Below are positions 1 to 7,604 of a stretch of 29,638 nt of DNA, one piece after another. Within the stretch, counting starts at the first letter, position 1. Every line of letters starts with the position of its first letter. The notes beneath the pieces are model-generated. The model did not search any database, had not been told where the DNA came from, and saw nothing but the letters and a program-made list of their open reading frames with translations. Source of the stretch: RGIG426 sp045639905. GTDB taxonomy: Bacteria; Bacillota; Clostridia; Oscillospirales; Acutalibacteraceae. The DNA is taken from assembly GCA_045639905.1 (NCBI GenBank), contig JAZUDZ010000034.1:1-29638 (forward strand). The letters are read 5' to 3'. Both the position numbers and the translations under genes were made by a program.

Positions 1-72
1 CCTGTTGGCATAGTTTGTTTATATGGTAGGGTGGGACACACCCAAACCTATACGCTTGGGGAGACCATGTAA
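1..72 (+). CDS. tnpB: TnpB C-terminus (partial at window edge)
   Basis: Frame 1 is open from the first base to TAA at 70-72 and encodes about 23 residues ending GRVGHTQTYTLGETM. A VGHT..T...GE tail after the zinc ribbon is the usual end of many IS200/IS605 TnpB proteins, and it sits the expected short distance before the right-end hairpin. TnpB is an RNA-guided nuclease (ancestor of Cas12) that cuts DNA matching the flank of the element. Nothing of the RuvC core is visible, so whether the protein is intact cannot be judged. The identification rests on this short tail plus the element end. Confidence 0.55.
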   Translation, partial: PVGIVCLYGRVGHTQTYTLGETM

Positions 73-141
73 GACCTCTCATGATGAAGGCTACGGTCAG
101 CGAACCAAGAATCCCCCACCTTTAGGTGTGGGGAGTGTCAA
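1..141 (+). mobile_element. IS200/IS605-family element, right end (partial)
   Basis: The 3' end of a single-strand-transposing IS200/IS605 element enters from the left edge. What shows it is an imperfect hairpin at 113-133: CCCC plus CACC pair with GGTG plus GGGG around a TTTA loop, with one unpaired T at 129. A subterminal hairpin with an extruded T is the shape that Y1 transposases (TnpA) recognise at the right end. TCAA at 138-141 matches the right cleavage tetranucleotide known from IS608, so I place the end at 141. The aldo/keto reductase reading frame resumes immediately at 142. The element carries the tail of tnpB upstream; its tnpA is outside the window, if present. Confidence 0.75.
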
Positions 142-967
142 GAATTTCAGGGTGACAAACAGGCACAGTCGGATTTGCAGGTGGACTGGGCCGTTTCAAA
201 AGGCATAAACTATTTTGACATTTCGCCGACCTACGGAGACTCCCAGATGCGCCTTGGTAAATCTCTTCTTCCGTACCGTAAGGATATTTACATTTCCGCC
301 AAAACCATCGAGCGGCAATATGATAATGCGAAACGGGAACTTGAAGAGTCGCCCAAAACCCTTCACACCGATTATCTCGACAACTATCAAATGCATGCGC
401 TGATCAGTTTGGATGACGTAGAACACGCTTTTGCGGATGATGGGGTTATGAAACTGATGGACGAAATGAAATCCCAAAAGGTGATTCGTCACGTCGGATT
501 TACGGCTCACTGTGAAAAAGCGGCTTTGAAAGCGCTGGAACTGTACCCCCTTTGATACGGTTTTGTTCCCGACGAACTGGCAGATGCATATGGCCATCGG
601 GTACGGCAAAAATCTGTTTGAAGAAATAAACAAACGAGGTATCGGCTTTCTCGGAATGAAGTCCATGATTGACCGAGCTTTCATTCCTGGGTAAGATGCC
701 GAGGCCCGCAAAAAATATCAAAAAAGCTGGTGTAAACCGTTTGATACGGAAAGTCAGGCGGATTTGCTCTTGGCAGCCATGAAATATGCCTGGAGCCTCG
801 GCCCGCAGATTTTGATTCTGGCGGGGAATTACGATTCGTTTTCTTTTGCAGTGGAGCATGCGGATGCAATCACGGGAGAGCTACTGACGGAAACGGAAAA
901 GCAGCTTCTTGCTTCTCATTTGGAAGAGGTCAAAGACTATCTTTTCATGCTGGAAGAAGTTCGCTGA
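142..967 (+). pseudogene. Aldo/keto reductase, 5'-truncated and broken
   Basis: This is the remains of a NADPH-type aldo/keto reductase (TIM barrel). Frame 1 from 142 carries QGDKQ, then GINYFDISPTYGDSQ with the catalytic Tyr region, the ISAKT lysine region and the YQMHAL histidine region, so three of the family's active-site elements are still readable. Three lesions are visible. The N-terminal roughly 20-25 residues are replaced by the IS element that ends at 141. A run of five C at 546-550 is one base too long, giving TGA at 553-555; dropping one C restores the family sequence (PFDTVLFPTNWQMH) in frame 2. That frame then has TAA at 692-694 and stays open to TGA at 965-967. The order of events is unknown; further decay after the insertion is plausible. 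Confidence 0.85.
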
Positions 968-970
968 CAC

Positions 971-999
971 TTGAAAATAAGCAAAGAAACTTGTAAACT
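971..999 (+). promoter_or_regulatory. Candidate sigma-70 promoter for the clostripain gene
   Basis: TTGAAA (971-976), a 17-bp spacer and TAAACT (994-999) stand 41 bp before the ATG at 1041. The spacing is ideal but each box is one or two bases off consensus, so this is a moderate candidate. Confidence 0.4.
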
Positions 1000-1040
1000 A
1001 TATACCATCAATTCCAGTAGATAATTTGGAGGAAAAGGAT

Positions 1041-3437
1041 ATGCAACAGGGAAACAGACCTCATAGCAGAGGAAAGACAGTCGGCAGCGGTACGGTCCAC
1101 GCCGGAAGAGGCAGACGCGTTAGCACGTCCGGCCCGGTTGGGTCCGGTGGTCGCGGCTCCGGAAGTGACGGAGGTGGCAATCGCGGTGTGCCGAGTCGTG
1201 GTCTCGGCCTCGGCGGCATTGTCATTATCGTTATTATTGCCATCTTTATGCTGAAAGGCGGCGGAAGCGGCTTTCTGTCCGGCCTGCTCGGCGGCGGAGG
1301 CGGGGAATCCGGCTCCGGTCATATAGATACGAATGCATCTTACAGCAAAGTGGACTATTCCGTCGATCCGGCGGCCCGTGCCAAACGGGTAACGCCTGTC
1401 GGAAACGGAGAAGACATCGTTAATGTCATGATATATATGTGCGGTACGGATCTTGAATCCAAACACGGCATGGCCTCGGCGGATTTGGATGAAATGATGA
1501 AATCCAAAATCGGTGATAACGTTAACGTAATCGTTATGACCGGTGGCTGTAAACAGTGGAGAAAGTCCAACATTTCCTCCAGCCGGAATCAGATCTTCAA
1601 GGTGGAAACGGGACACATGGTGCCGCTGGAAGAAAACTTCGGCACATCTTCCATGACCGACCCGAATAACCTGACAAAATTCATTCAGTACTGCGACAAA
1701 AAATTCGATGCTACGCGTAACTGTCTCATTATGTGGGACCACGGCGGCGGAAGTCTTTCCGGCTACGGCTATGACGAAAAGAATCCAAACAGCGGTTCGA
1801 TGACATTGGCCATGTTCTCCGATGCACTGAAAAAAGCCGGTGTTACCTTTGACTTTATCGGCTTCGATGCCTGCCTGATGGCCACTTTGGAAACCGCTTT
1901 GGTGTGTGATCAGTACGCAGATTATTTGATTGCTTCCGAGGAAACCGAGCCCGGTACCGGCTGGTATTATACCTCCTGGCTTCAAAAGCTTTCGGAAGAC
2001 TCGTCCATGGCGACCGTGGATGTTTCCAAAAACATTATCGACGACTTTGTGGCGGCTTCCACATCGGCTTCTCCCAGTGCCGGTGTTACCCTTTCGGTCA
2101 TTGACCTGGCAGAGATGGAGGGAACCATTCCTTCTTCCTTTAACAAATTCGCTTCTTCCACATCCGATATGATTAAGAAGAATGACTATAAGAAGGTTTC
2201 CGAAGCTCGGGCGAATGTCAGACAGTTTGCAAGGAGCAGTAAGATCAATCAGATAGATTTGGTGGACCTTGCCAAACGACTCGGCACCAAAGAAGCCAAA
2301 GACTTGGCAAGTGCGCTTCGCTCCAGTGTGAAATACAATAAAACGACTCTGTCCGATTCCTACGGTGTCAGCATCTACTTTCCGTACGAGAATACGAAAT
2401 CCGTCAAGCAGGTGACGGCGGAGTATGACAAGCTGGATATGGACCCCGAGTATGCGGACTGTATCAAATCCTTTGCAAGTCTCGATTTCGCGGGACAGCT
2501 GATCGGCAGTGCTTCCCAGCAGCCCACCTCCTCTTCCGGAGGGGACTTGCTGACCACCCTCTTAAACGGCTATTTGGGCTCTGCCGGGTCCTCTGCCGCA
2601 TCTTCCGGCTCCAGCCCGCTCGGATCCCTTTTGGGCACGTTCCTCGGCGGCGGTTCTTCTTCCTCCTCAGCCGGTAACGGTCTCGATATCGGAACCATTG
2701 CTTCCCTGCTCGGCAGCCTGTCCGGACGTTCTCTGCCGGCAGACTTAGACTGGGTCGATACGGATTTGATTGCCGCCCAGAAAGAAAACTTAACCGAAAT
2801 GGCGCTGGATGCTTCCCGTCTGCGTGTTACGGAGAAAGACGGCAAGTCCGTTTTGAACCTGACGGATGAAGAATGGGGACTCGTTGACACCTTGGAGCTC
2901 AACGTGTTTGTGAAAGACGGCGACGGTTATATGGATCTGGGCTTTGACAACACCTTTGACTGGCTGGATGATAACGCGGTGCTGATGGAATATGACGGAA
3001 CCTGGCTGACCCTGGACGGTCATGTGTGTGCTTACTATTTGGTTTCCGATAAAGAGCGCGCCGACGGCAGCTATGTGACCGAAGGCCGTATTCCGGCCCT
3101 CTTAAACGGCGAATTTGTGAATCTCCGCGTGGTTTTTGATGAGACCTATTGCCCGAAGGGCGAGGTCACCGGTGCCTATCCGATTTACGAGGATACCTGT
3201 GACGTGCAGGCCAAAGGCGATATCGAAATCAAGTCCGGCGATTCCATCGAACTTCTTTGCGATTATTACAACTTAGACGGAACCTATTCCGCCACCTATT
3301 CCTTAGGGGATGCGTTTGAGGCTTCCGACAACATGAAACTGGAAAACCGGAAACTCGATAATGAGGAACTGAATGTGACCTATCGTGTTACCGACTATTA
3401 CGGCAATCATTTCTGGGTTCCGGTGGACATTCACTAA
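1041..3437 (+). CDS. Membrane-anchored clostripain-family (C11) cysteine peptidase
   Basis: This is a predicted cell-surface cysteine peptidase of the clostripain/gingipain fold group, which typically cuts after Arg or Lys and often activates itself. I chose ATG 1041 because GGAGG at 1028-1032 sits 8 bases upstream; the in-frame TTG at 1026 would overlap that site. The protein has 798 residues: a Gly/Arg/Ser-rich N-terminus (1-55), one membrane segment (about 59-71, signal-anchor type), a Gly-rich linker, then the peptidase domain from about 125. The catalytic pair is visible as His234 in MWDHGGG and Cys278 in GFDACLMA. Ser/Gly-rich low-complexity stretches at about 480-570 separate it from a C-terminal region of unknown function. 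A promoter lies just before and a strong terminator after, so it is probably monocistronic. Confidence 0.9.
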   Translation: MQQGNRPHSRGKTVGSGTVHAGRGRRVSTSGPVGSGGRGSGSDGGGNRGVPSRGLGLGGIVIIVIIAIFMLKGGGSGFLSGLLGGGGGESGSGHIDTNASYSKVDYSVDPAARAKRVTPVGNGEDIVNVMIYMCGTDLESKHGMASADLDEMMKSKIGDNVNVIVMTGGCKQWRKSNISSSRNQIFKVETGHMVPLEENFGTSSMTDPNNLTKFIQYCDKKFDATRNCLIMWDHGGGSLSGYGYDEKNPNSGSMTLAMFSDALKKAGVTFDFIGFDACLMATLETALVCDQYADYLIASEETEPGTGWYYTSWLQKLSEDSSMATVDVSKNIIDDFVAASTSASPSAGVTLSVIDLAEMEGTIPSSFNKFASSTSDMIKKNDYKKVSEARANVRQFARSSKINQIDLVDLAKRLGTKEAKDLASALRSSVKYNKTTLSDSYGVSIYFPYENTKSVKQVTAEYDKLDMDPEYADCIKSFASLDFAGQLIGSASQQPTSSSGGDLLTTLLNGYLGSAGSSAASSGSSPLGSLLGTFLGGGSSSSSAGNGLDIGTIASLLGSLSGRSLPADLDWVDTDLIAAQKENLTEMALDASRLRVTEKDGKSVLNLTDEEWGLVDTLELNVFVKDGDGYMDLGFDNTFDWLDDNAVLMEYDGTWLTLDGHVCAYYLVSDKERADGSYVTEGRIPALLNGEFVNLRVVFDETYCPKGEVTGAYPIYEDTCDVQAKGDIEIKSGDSIELLCDYYNLDGTYSATYSLGDAFEASDNMKLENRKLDNEELNVTYRVTDYYGNHFWVPVDIH

Positions 3438-3442
3438 CAGAC

Positions 3443-3475
3443 AAAAACTCTGCCGGTAAAACGGCAGAGTTTTTC
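3443..3475 (+). terminator. Rho-independent terminator after the clostripain gene
   Basis: AAAAACTCTGCCG (3443-3455) pairs perfectly with CGGCAGAGTTTTT (3462-3474) around GTAAAA, giving a 13-bp stem whose 3' arm ends in a U tract, 5 bases after the stop codon. Confidence 0.9.
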
Positions 3476-3508
3476 TCATGAAAAAAGTAGACGTGAAAGT
3501 GAAAAAGA

Positions 3509-3537
3509 TTGCGTGTCAATCTATTTGGGCTTATAAT
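3509..3537 (+). promoter_or_regulatory. Sigma-70-type promoter for the InlB-repeat gene
   Basis: TTGCGT (3509-3514), exactly 17 bp, then TATAAT (3532-3537). The leader is about 35 nt before the ATG at 3578. The same TTGCG-17-TATAAT arrangement recurs at 5140-5168. Confidence 0.7.
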
Positions 3538-3577
3538 AACATGAACACAAAATTTGTAAAAAAAGAGGAGAAAACCC

Positions 3578-5062
3578 ATGAAAAAAAGAGTATTAGCCAT
3601 CCTTTTGTCTATGCTGATGCTGGTATCGTTGTTTCCCATGACGACGCTGGCGACGTCTCCGAAAATTCACTACAGCGACAACATCCCGGTTATCGATACA
3701 ACCGGTATAAAAACCCTGCTTCCCAGCTATAGCACATATACCTTTCATTGCCAGACAACCATACCGGCCGACAGCAATGTAGAGAATATTAAGGCAAACG
3801 GACTTGCGCATGTCACGCAGGTCTTTGGAGAACACATTCGCGATAACCGGACGGTTGCCGGAAATATCGGCGATGAGTTCATGATGATTGAAAGACGGTC
3901 CAGAGGGACCGAGCCGGCAACCCTTTGGAAAGTATTTGTGTTTTTTCTCGGCTGGAACACAAAGCCGGACGGAACCGGTACTACTTATGCACCGGGCGAT
4001 AAAAACATTGAGTTTACGACGGACACCACATTATACGCCATGTGGGGTGCCAAATATACGGTCAATTATTATTCTCTGATATCCGGTGAAACCGGATCCC
4101 GCAAGGAGCTCGGAAGTGCTGTGCTGACCGGCATGATCAATTCACCCATTACCGTTTCGGCCGGTTCTGCAAAGGGTGAGCTGGACGCCTTCAAACCGAA
4201 AGCGGCAGCTCCATCCGGCAAACAGGTAAAAAATGCGAATGTAAGCTTCGACGGAAAATCCACCGTAGAAGTGGAATACAAAACCGGATTTGTTCTCCGT
4301 TATGCCATTTCGGGCGAATGCGAAGAATGGGGTGAGGTGACCGGATCTGACGAGACGTTTGTCTTAAACGGTGAAACCCCTTCCGTTGTCGGCGCAAAGG
4401 CCGAAGCAAAGCCCGGATGCCGGTTTGTCAAATGGATGAACAAGGACACAAACGAAACGGTGTCGACCGACCCGGTCTTTGTGCCGAAGGAGCCGGAAGG
4501 TGGATGGGAAGGTGCTTCCTTCGTGGCCGTTTTCGAGCCCTGCAAGATAGAATATTCTCTGGATATGCCAAACGGCTTATCCTACGGCTTTGACATCCCG
4601 AAAGTCGGAAATGCTTCCGTTACCATTACGGGAACCGGTCTTGCCTTTAACGGTCTTGGAGATCTTTGCCAGAAAACCATGCTTCCCGGGGAAAAGCCGG
4701 CCACCATATATGGTTCTTCCGGCCAGCCGCTCGCGGCTTTAACTGCCGCTCGTCAGGTTGTGGATGTCTACTTCCTTGGCTGGTCTACCGAGCCGGACGG
4801 TCGCGGAACGATTTTCTCTGTCGGCGAAAGACCGACTTTTGAAGAGGAAGTGACCACCCTCTATGCCGTGTGGAGTACGAAGAAAATGAACCGTGGAACC
4901 ATTGCCGGACCGGGGCAGGCGGTAGACGAGGGTGCGGAAAAAGAGGAACCCACTTCTCCTTCGACCGGCGACAGCGGTGCACTTCTTTTGATGATGCTGC
5001 TGGCAGCGCTGTTTATCGCGGGATTTGGTTTTAGTTTCTATTCGATGAAAACCAAACAATAA
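3578..5062 (+). CDS. Exported InlB B-repeat surface protein with sortase-like tail
   Basis: This is a predicted surface protein of 494 residues, function unknown. ATG 3578 follows AGAGGAG with 8-9 bases between. A signal peptide covers about 1-25, with cleavage expected after TTLA. Two Listeria-Bacteroides (InlB B/Flg_new) repeats are recognisable: about 121-156 (FFLGWNTKPDGTG ... TLYAMW) and about 395-432 (YFLGWSTEPDGRG ... TLYAVW). These ubiquitin-like modules are common in adhesins and spacer regions of Bacillota surface proteins. The C-terminus has SPSTGD (460-465), a hydrophobic segment (about 467-486) and a short KTKQ tail. That resembles the (S/P)PxTG signals used by C. difficile sortase B, though the basic tail is weak, so plain membrane anchoring is the alternative. 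It has its own promoter and terminator. Confidence 0.8.
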   Translation: MKKRVLAILLSMLMLVSLFPMTTLATSPKIHYSDNIPVIDTTGIKTLLPSYSTYTFHCQTTIPADSNVENIKANGLAHVTQVFGEHIRDNRTVAGNIGDEFMMIERRSRGTEPATLWKVFVFFLGWNTKPDGTGTTYAPGDKNIEFTTDTTLYAMWGAKYTVNYYSLISGETGSRKELGSAVLTGMINSPITVSAGSAKGELDAFKPKAAAPSGKQVKNANVSFDGKSTVEVEYKTGFVLRYAISGECEEWGEVTGSDETFVLNGETPSVVGAKAEAKPGCRFVKWMNKDTNETVSTDPVFVPKEPEGGWEGASFVAVFEPCKIEYSLDMPNGLSYGFDIPKVGNASVTITGTGLAFNGLGDLCQKTMLPGEKPATIYGSSGQPLAALTAARQVVDVYFLGWSTEPDGRGTIFSVGERPTFEEEVTTLYAVWSTKKMNRGTIAGPGQAVDEGAEKEEPTSPSTGDSGALLLMMLLAALFIAGFGFSFYSMKTKQ

Positions 5063-5073
5063 TTATCATACAA

Positions 5074-5106
5074 AGTGGCAGGGACCGAGTCCCTGCCACT
5101 ATTTTT
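5074..5106 (+). terminator. Rho-independent terminator after the InlB-repeat gene
   Basis: AGTGGCAGGGA (5074-5084) pairs with TCCCTGCCACT (5090-5100) around CCGAG, an 11-bp perfect stem followed by ATTTTT. Confidence 0.9.
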
Positions 5107-5139
5107 ATCAAAATAAGATAGGCGTATAACCGAAAAATG

Positions 5140-5168
5140 TTGCGACTTGATTTTTGTGAGGATATAAT
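5140..5168 (+). promoter_or_regulatory. Promoter of the four-gene surface-protein operon
   Basis: TTGCGA (5140-5145), 17 bp, TATAAT (5163-5168), 43 bp before ATG 5212. No further promoter or terminator is evident before 15997, so it probably serves all four genes. Confidence 0.7.
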
Positions 5169-5211
5169 GTATATGTAAAAAGTTTTTTCAAAAAAGAAAT
5201 GAGGAATGCAT

Positions 5212-7584
5212 ATGAAACAGCTATGGAAAAAAGGACTGGCGTTTGTACTGGTACTGGTGTTTGCCATCCAGTTCACGCTCCCGGCTCTGGCCGAGTCCGA
5301 CAAAAGCTATGTCAGCAGTGTGATTCTCAGCTACGGTGAAACGGACGACAGTGCCAAACAGTGGCTGACGGATAACGGGTATGACGTATTGGATCAAAAT
5401 CTTAACGAAGGAGCCGACGATATTTTGTCCCATAAACGGTCGGTTTATCTTGGTTATACGACGACAAGCGATCCGTCCAACGCCATTACCGATATAAAGC
5501 TGATGCATATGCAGGGCGGATATTCGGTGCAGGATTATCAAAAGCTTCTCGCCGATCAGAAGGAAAACATCCGTCTGTACGTGAATGAATTTATATCGGC
5601 TCTAAAAGAGTATCGCTCGAATTTCGAAAAGAAGGACGCCCGCGCTTTGCAGGCGAATGAGCTTTTAAACCGTTTGCATGATGACGATACCGGCATGAAT
5701 CTGGGAGACCTTTTCCTGCAGCCTCTGAAAGAGGAACTGGGCGAAGAAGCTTATGCATCACTTTCCGAAAGAGATCAGAAAAAACACGCGGACATGACCA
5801 CCATTTTGATGCAGGGCAACACGGATTTGGTTTTAAAAGCCCAGCAGATTGTGGTTTCCGCCACCGATGATACCGGTACCTTGTGGCTGGAGCGGTATGC
5901 CGATGCCCCTTCCTATGACACGATGCTTTCGGAGCAAACACGGAAACTTCGCGACCCGAACAAGGCCAAGGAAGCGGTGGCAAAGCAATACGACGGCTAT
6001 GCCGCCAAGATTGCGGAAAAAGTGGGAAGCTTCCGCGAATATCTGAAAACCTATGTGGAGTCCGGCCTGACGCTGGTCAGTGACCCGGAGGAAATAAAAG
6101 CCTATTTGGAAAAACTGGAGGAAACCGAACGGACCCGCTGGATGACCGGCGGTATGGAATACGAGGCGCTGCGTGCGATTCCCTATGATCCGGAAGAGGA
6201 CGTGGAAGAGGACAGCAGTATGGCAGCGGTTTTGTATGATGAAAAAACCACCTTTGAGGACGGGGATTTTACCGGACTCTATCCGCTCGTTTCGGTACTG
6301 ACCGAAGGCCAGAAGGCCTGTCTGGAGCTCTTACCTCTCCAGCAGCTGGTTTCCCTTGGCATGAATACCGCCGAAGGAGCAAAAGAGGCTTCTCAAAGTG
6401 ACGATTCAATCGATGTAGTCGAGGAGACCTCCGTCTACGCCGGTGTGGACCGCAGCTTCTTCGGAGAAGATGTGGCACTGACCAACGAAGCACTGCGCTT
6501 ACAGCAATCCTCCGACAAGTCGTATGAACAGTTCGGTAAAAACAGCGCTCTCGGCAAAACCACCTTGTATTTGTACGGAGCCACGACCGTTGCGACGGCC
6601 GCCACCTTCTTCTCGGCTTTTGCCAAAAACGTGCTTCTGAAAAAACCGGAAGTGCTGAATTTCGGCTTGATTGACAACAAAATCAAAACCAACGAAGATG
6701 CCATCGCCCGTATTGCCAGTTCCTACCAGCTTTGGAAGGATAATAACGGTATTAAGCGAATTGCCCTCAGCGAAAAAAACTTCGCGGACGTGATTGTGGA
6801 CAAGCATGGTTGTTTCCATGAACTGTCCGATGCGCAAATACGGGTATATAACCAATATGGAAAAATGCTTCGTGATCTCCATGCCGAGAATACGAGCCTG
6901 GAGGAGTCGGAAATTTCGAATCTGACGGCCCGGGCCAAGTATTCTCAAATGTACAGCCGTATGCAGGTCTTAACCTATGGCTGTATGGCGGTTGCCATCA
7001 TTCTGGCCGGTGTGTCGGTATGGCAGACCTATGAAGATTTGAAGGCTTATTATAAAGCGGACTTTACCGCCATTCCTCTGAACATGGTGAATCAAAGTAC
7101 GGACGAGAACGGCGACGACGTGTTTACCTACTATAAAGCGGCTCTTTGTAACCGAAACGAATCCGGATTTTTGACGGATGATACGAAGATTTTGGGATCC
7201 ATCGGCGACCTAAACGGTGACGTGGGGAAACAGTGGCTGGCCCTGTATACCACAAAAGACGAAGAAGCCGGCGATCCGATTCTGGCGGACTTCCTTGTCA
7301 AGAAGGGATCGGCTTCGGCACCGCTTGGAAAACGTGCCGTGTCTCTCTTCGGAAACAAGGATGCCCAGAATTTGACGGATGCCAAAAACAATATGACCTA
7401 TGACGACGACTTAAACGGTTTGTATCTCTATTTCGGTTCGGAAAAAGTGACACTTGCCGGCTCGGTCTTCAGTGCCGGCTCGGCCGCTCTGTTTGCCGGA
7501 TGCGGATTTTTAATCGGAGTGCTCGGGACCTTGTTGGTGGTTTCCCTGCGCAGGAAAAAGAAAGACAGTAAAGAACCGGCATGA
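5212..7584 (+). CDS. Large exported membrane protein, paralogue 1 of a three-member family
   Basis: I do not recognise a named family. ATG 5212 is chosen over ATG 5206 because GAGG at 5201-5204 is then 7 bases away rather than 1. Layout of the 790 residues: signal peptide (about 1-28); unit A (about 33-112), which contains YVSSVILSYG, a GYDVLDQNLNEGADD turn, VYLGYTTTSDPSNAITDIKL and GGYSVQDYQ; a mostly helical region to about 445; TM1 (about 452-472); a loop with basic edges; TM2 (about 587-605); unit B (about 640-743) with GDLNGDVGKQWLALYTT, AGDPILADFLV and LYLYFGS; TM3 (about 754-778); and an RRKKK tail. By the positive-inside rule both units face outside. The short YLGYTT/LYTT strand triads recall beta-prism (MABP-like) repeats, but that is a guess from pattern only. 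Confidence 0.85.
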   Translation: MKQLWKKGLAFVLVLVFAIQFTLPALAESDKSYVSSVILSYGETDDSAKQWLTDNGYDVLDQNLNEGADDILSHKRSVYLGYTTTSDPSNAITDIKLMHMQGGYSVQDYQKLLADQKENIRLYVNEFISALKEYRSNFEKKDARALQANELLNRLHDDDTGMNLGDLFLQPLKEELGEEAYASLSERDQKKHADMTTILMQGNTDLVLKAQQIVVSATDDTGTLWLERYADAPSYDTMLSEQTRKLRDPNKAKEAVAKQYDGYAAKIAEKVGSFREYLKTYVESGLTLVSDPEEIKAYLEKLEETERTRWMTGGMEYEALRAIPYDPEEDVEEDSSMAAVLYDEKTTFEDGDFTGLYPLVSVLTEGQKACLELLPLQQLVSLGMNTAEGAKEASQSDDSIDVVEETSVYAGVDRSFFGEDVALTNEALRLQQSSDKSYEQFGKNSALGKTTLYLYGATTVATAATFFSAFAKNVLLKKPEVLNFGLIDNKIKTNEDAIARIASSYQLWKDNNGIKRIALSEKNFADVIVDKHGCFHELSDAQIRVYNQYGKMLRDLHAENTSLEESEISNLTARAKYSQMYSRMQVLTYGCMAVAIILAGVSVWQTYEDLKAYYKADFTAIPLNMVNQSTDENGDDVFTYYKAALCNRNESGFLTDDTKILGSIGDLNGDVGKQWLALYTTKDEEAGDPILADFLVKKGSASAPLGKRAVSLFGNKDAQNLTDAKNNMTYDDDLNGLYLYFGSEKVTLAGSVFSAGSAALFAGCGFLIGVLGTLLVVSLRRKKKDSKEPA

Positions 7585-7604
7585 AAGAAAGGGGAGACGG
7601 TACT

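Larger units (their letters stand above)
1..157 (+). ncRNA. Probable omega-RNA 3' end with guide in flanking DNA
   Basis: In IS200/IS605 elements the guide RNA of TnpB is made from the 3' part of tnpB and the right end, and its last roughly 16 bases come from DNA just outside the element. Here the scaffold would end with the hairpin 113-133 and the sequence to 141, and the guide would start GAATTTCAGGGTGACA from 142. The 5' end lies outside the window or is unknown. This is inferred from the family; nothing but the position and the hairpin shows it directly. Confidence 0.4.

Noticed and set aside
113..133. Hairpin with GC-rich stem considered as an ordinary transcription terminator.
   Set aside because: No U tract follows, and the bulged T plus the TCAA end fit an IS200/IS605 right end better.
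546..550. Five-C run in the aldo/keto reductase considered as a programmed frameshift site or sequencing error.
   Set aside because: The same gene also lacks its 5' end and has an in-frame TAA at 692-694, so plain gene decay explains it without special mechanisms.
1008..1985. Long minus-strand open frame of 325 codons opposite the clostripain gene.
   Set aside because: It lies fully inside a gene with clear catalytic motifs, has low-complexity translation and no ribosome binding site; it is a shadow of the coding strand.
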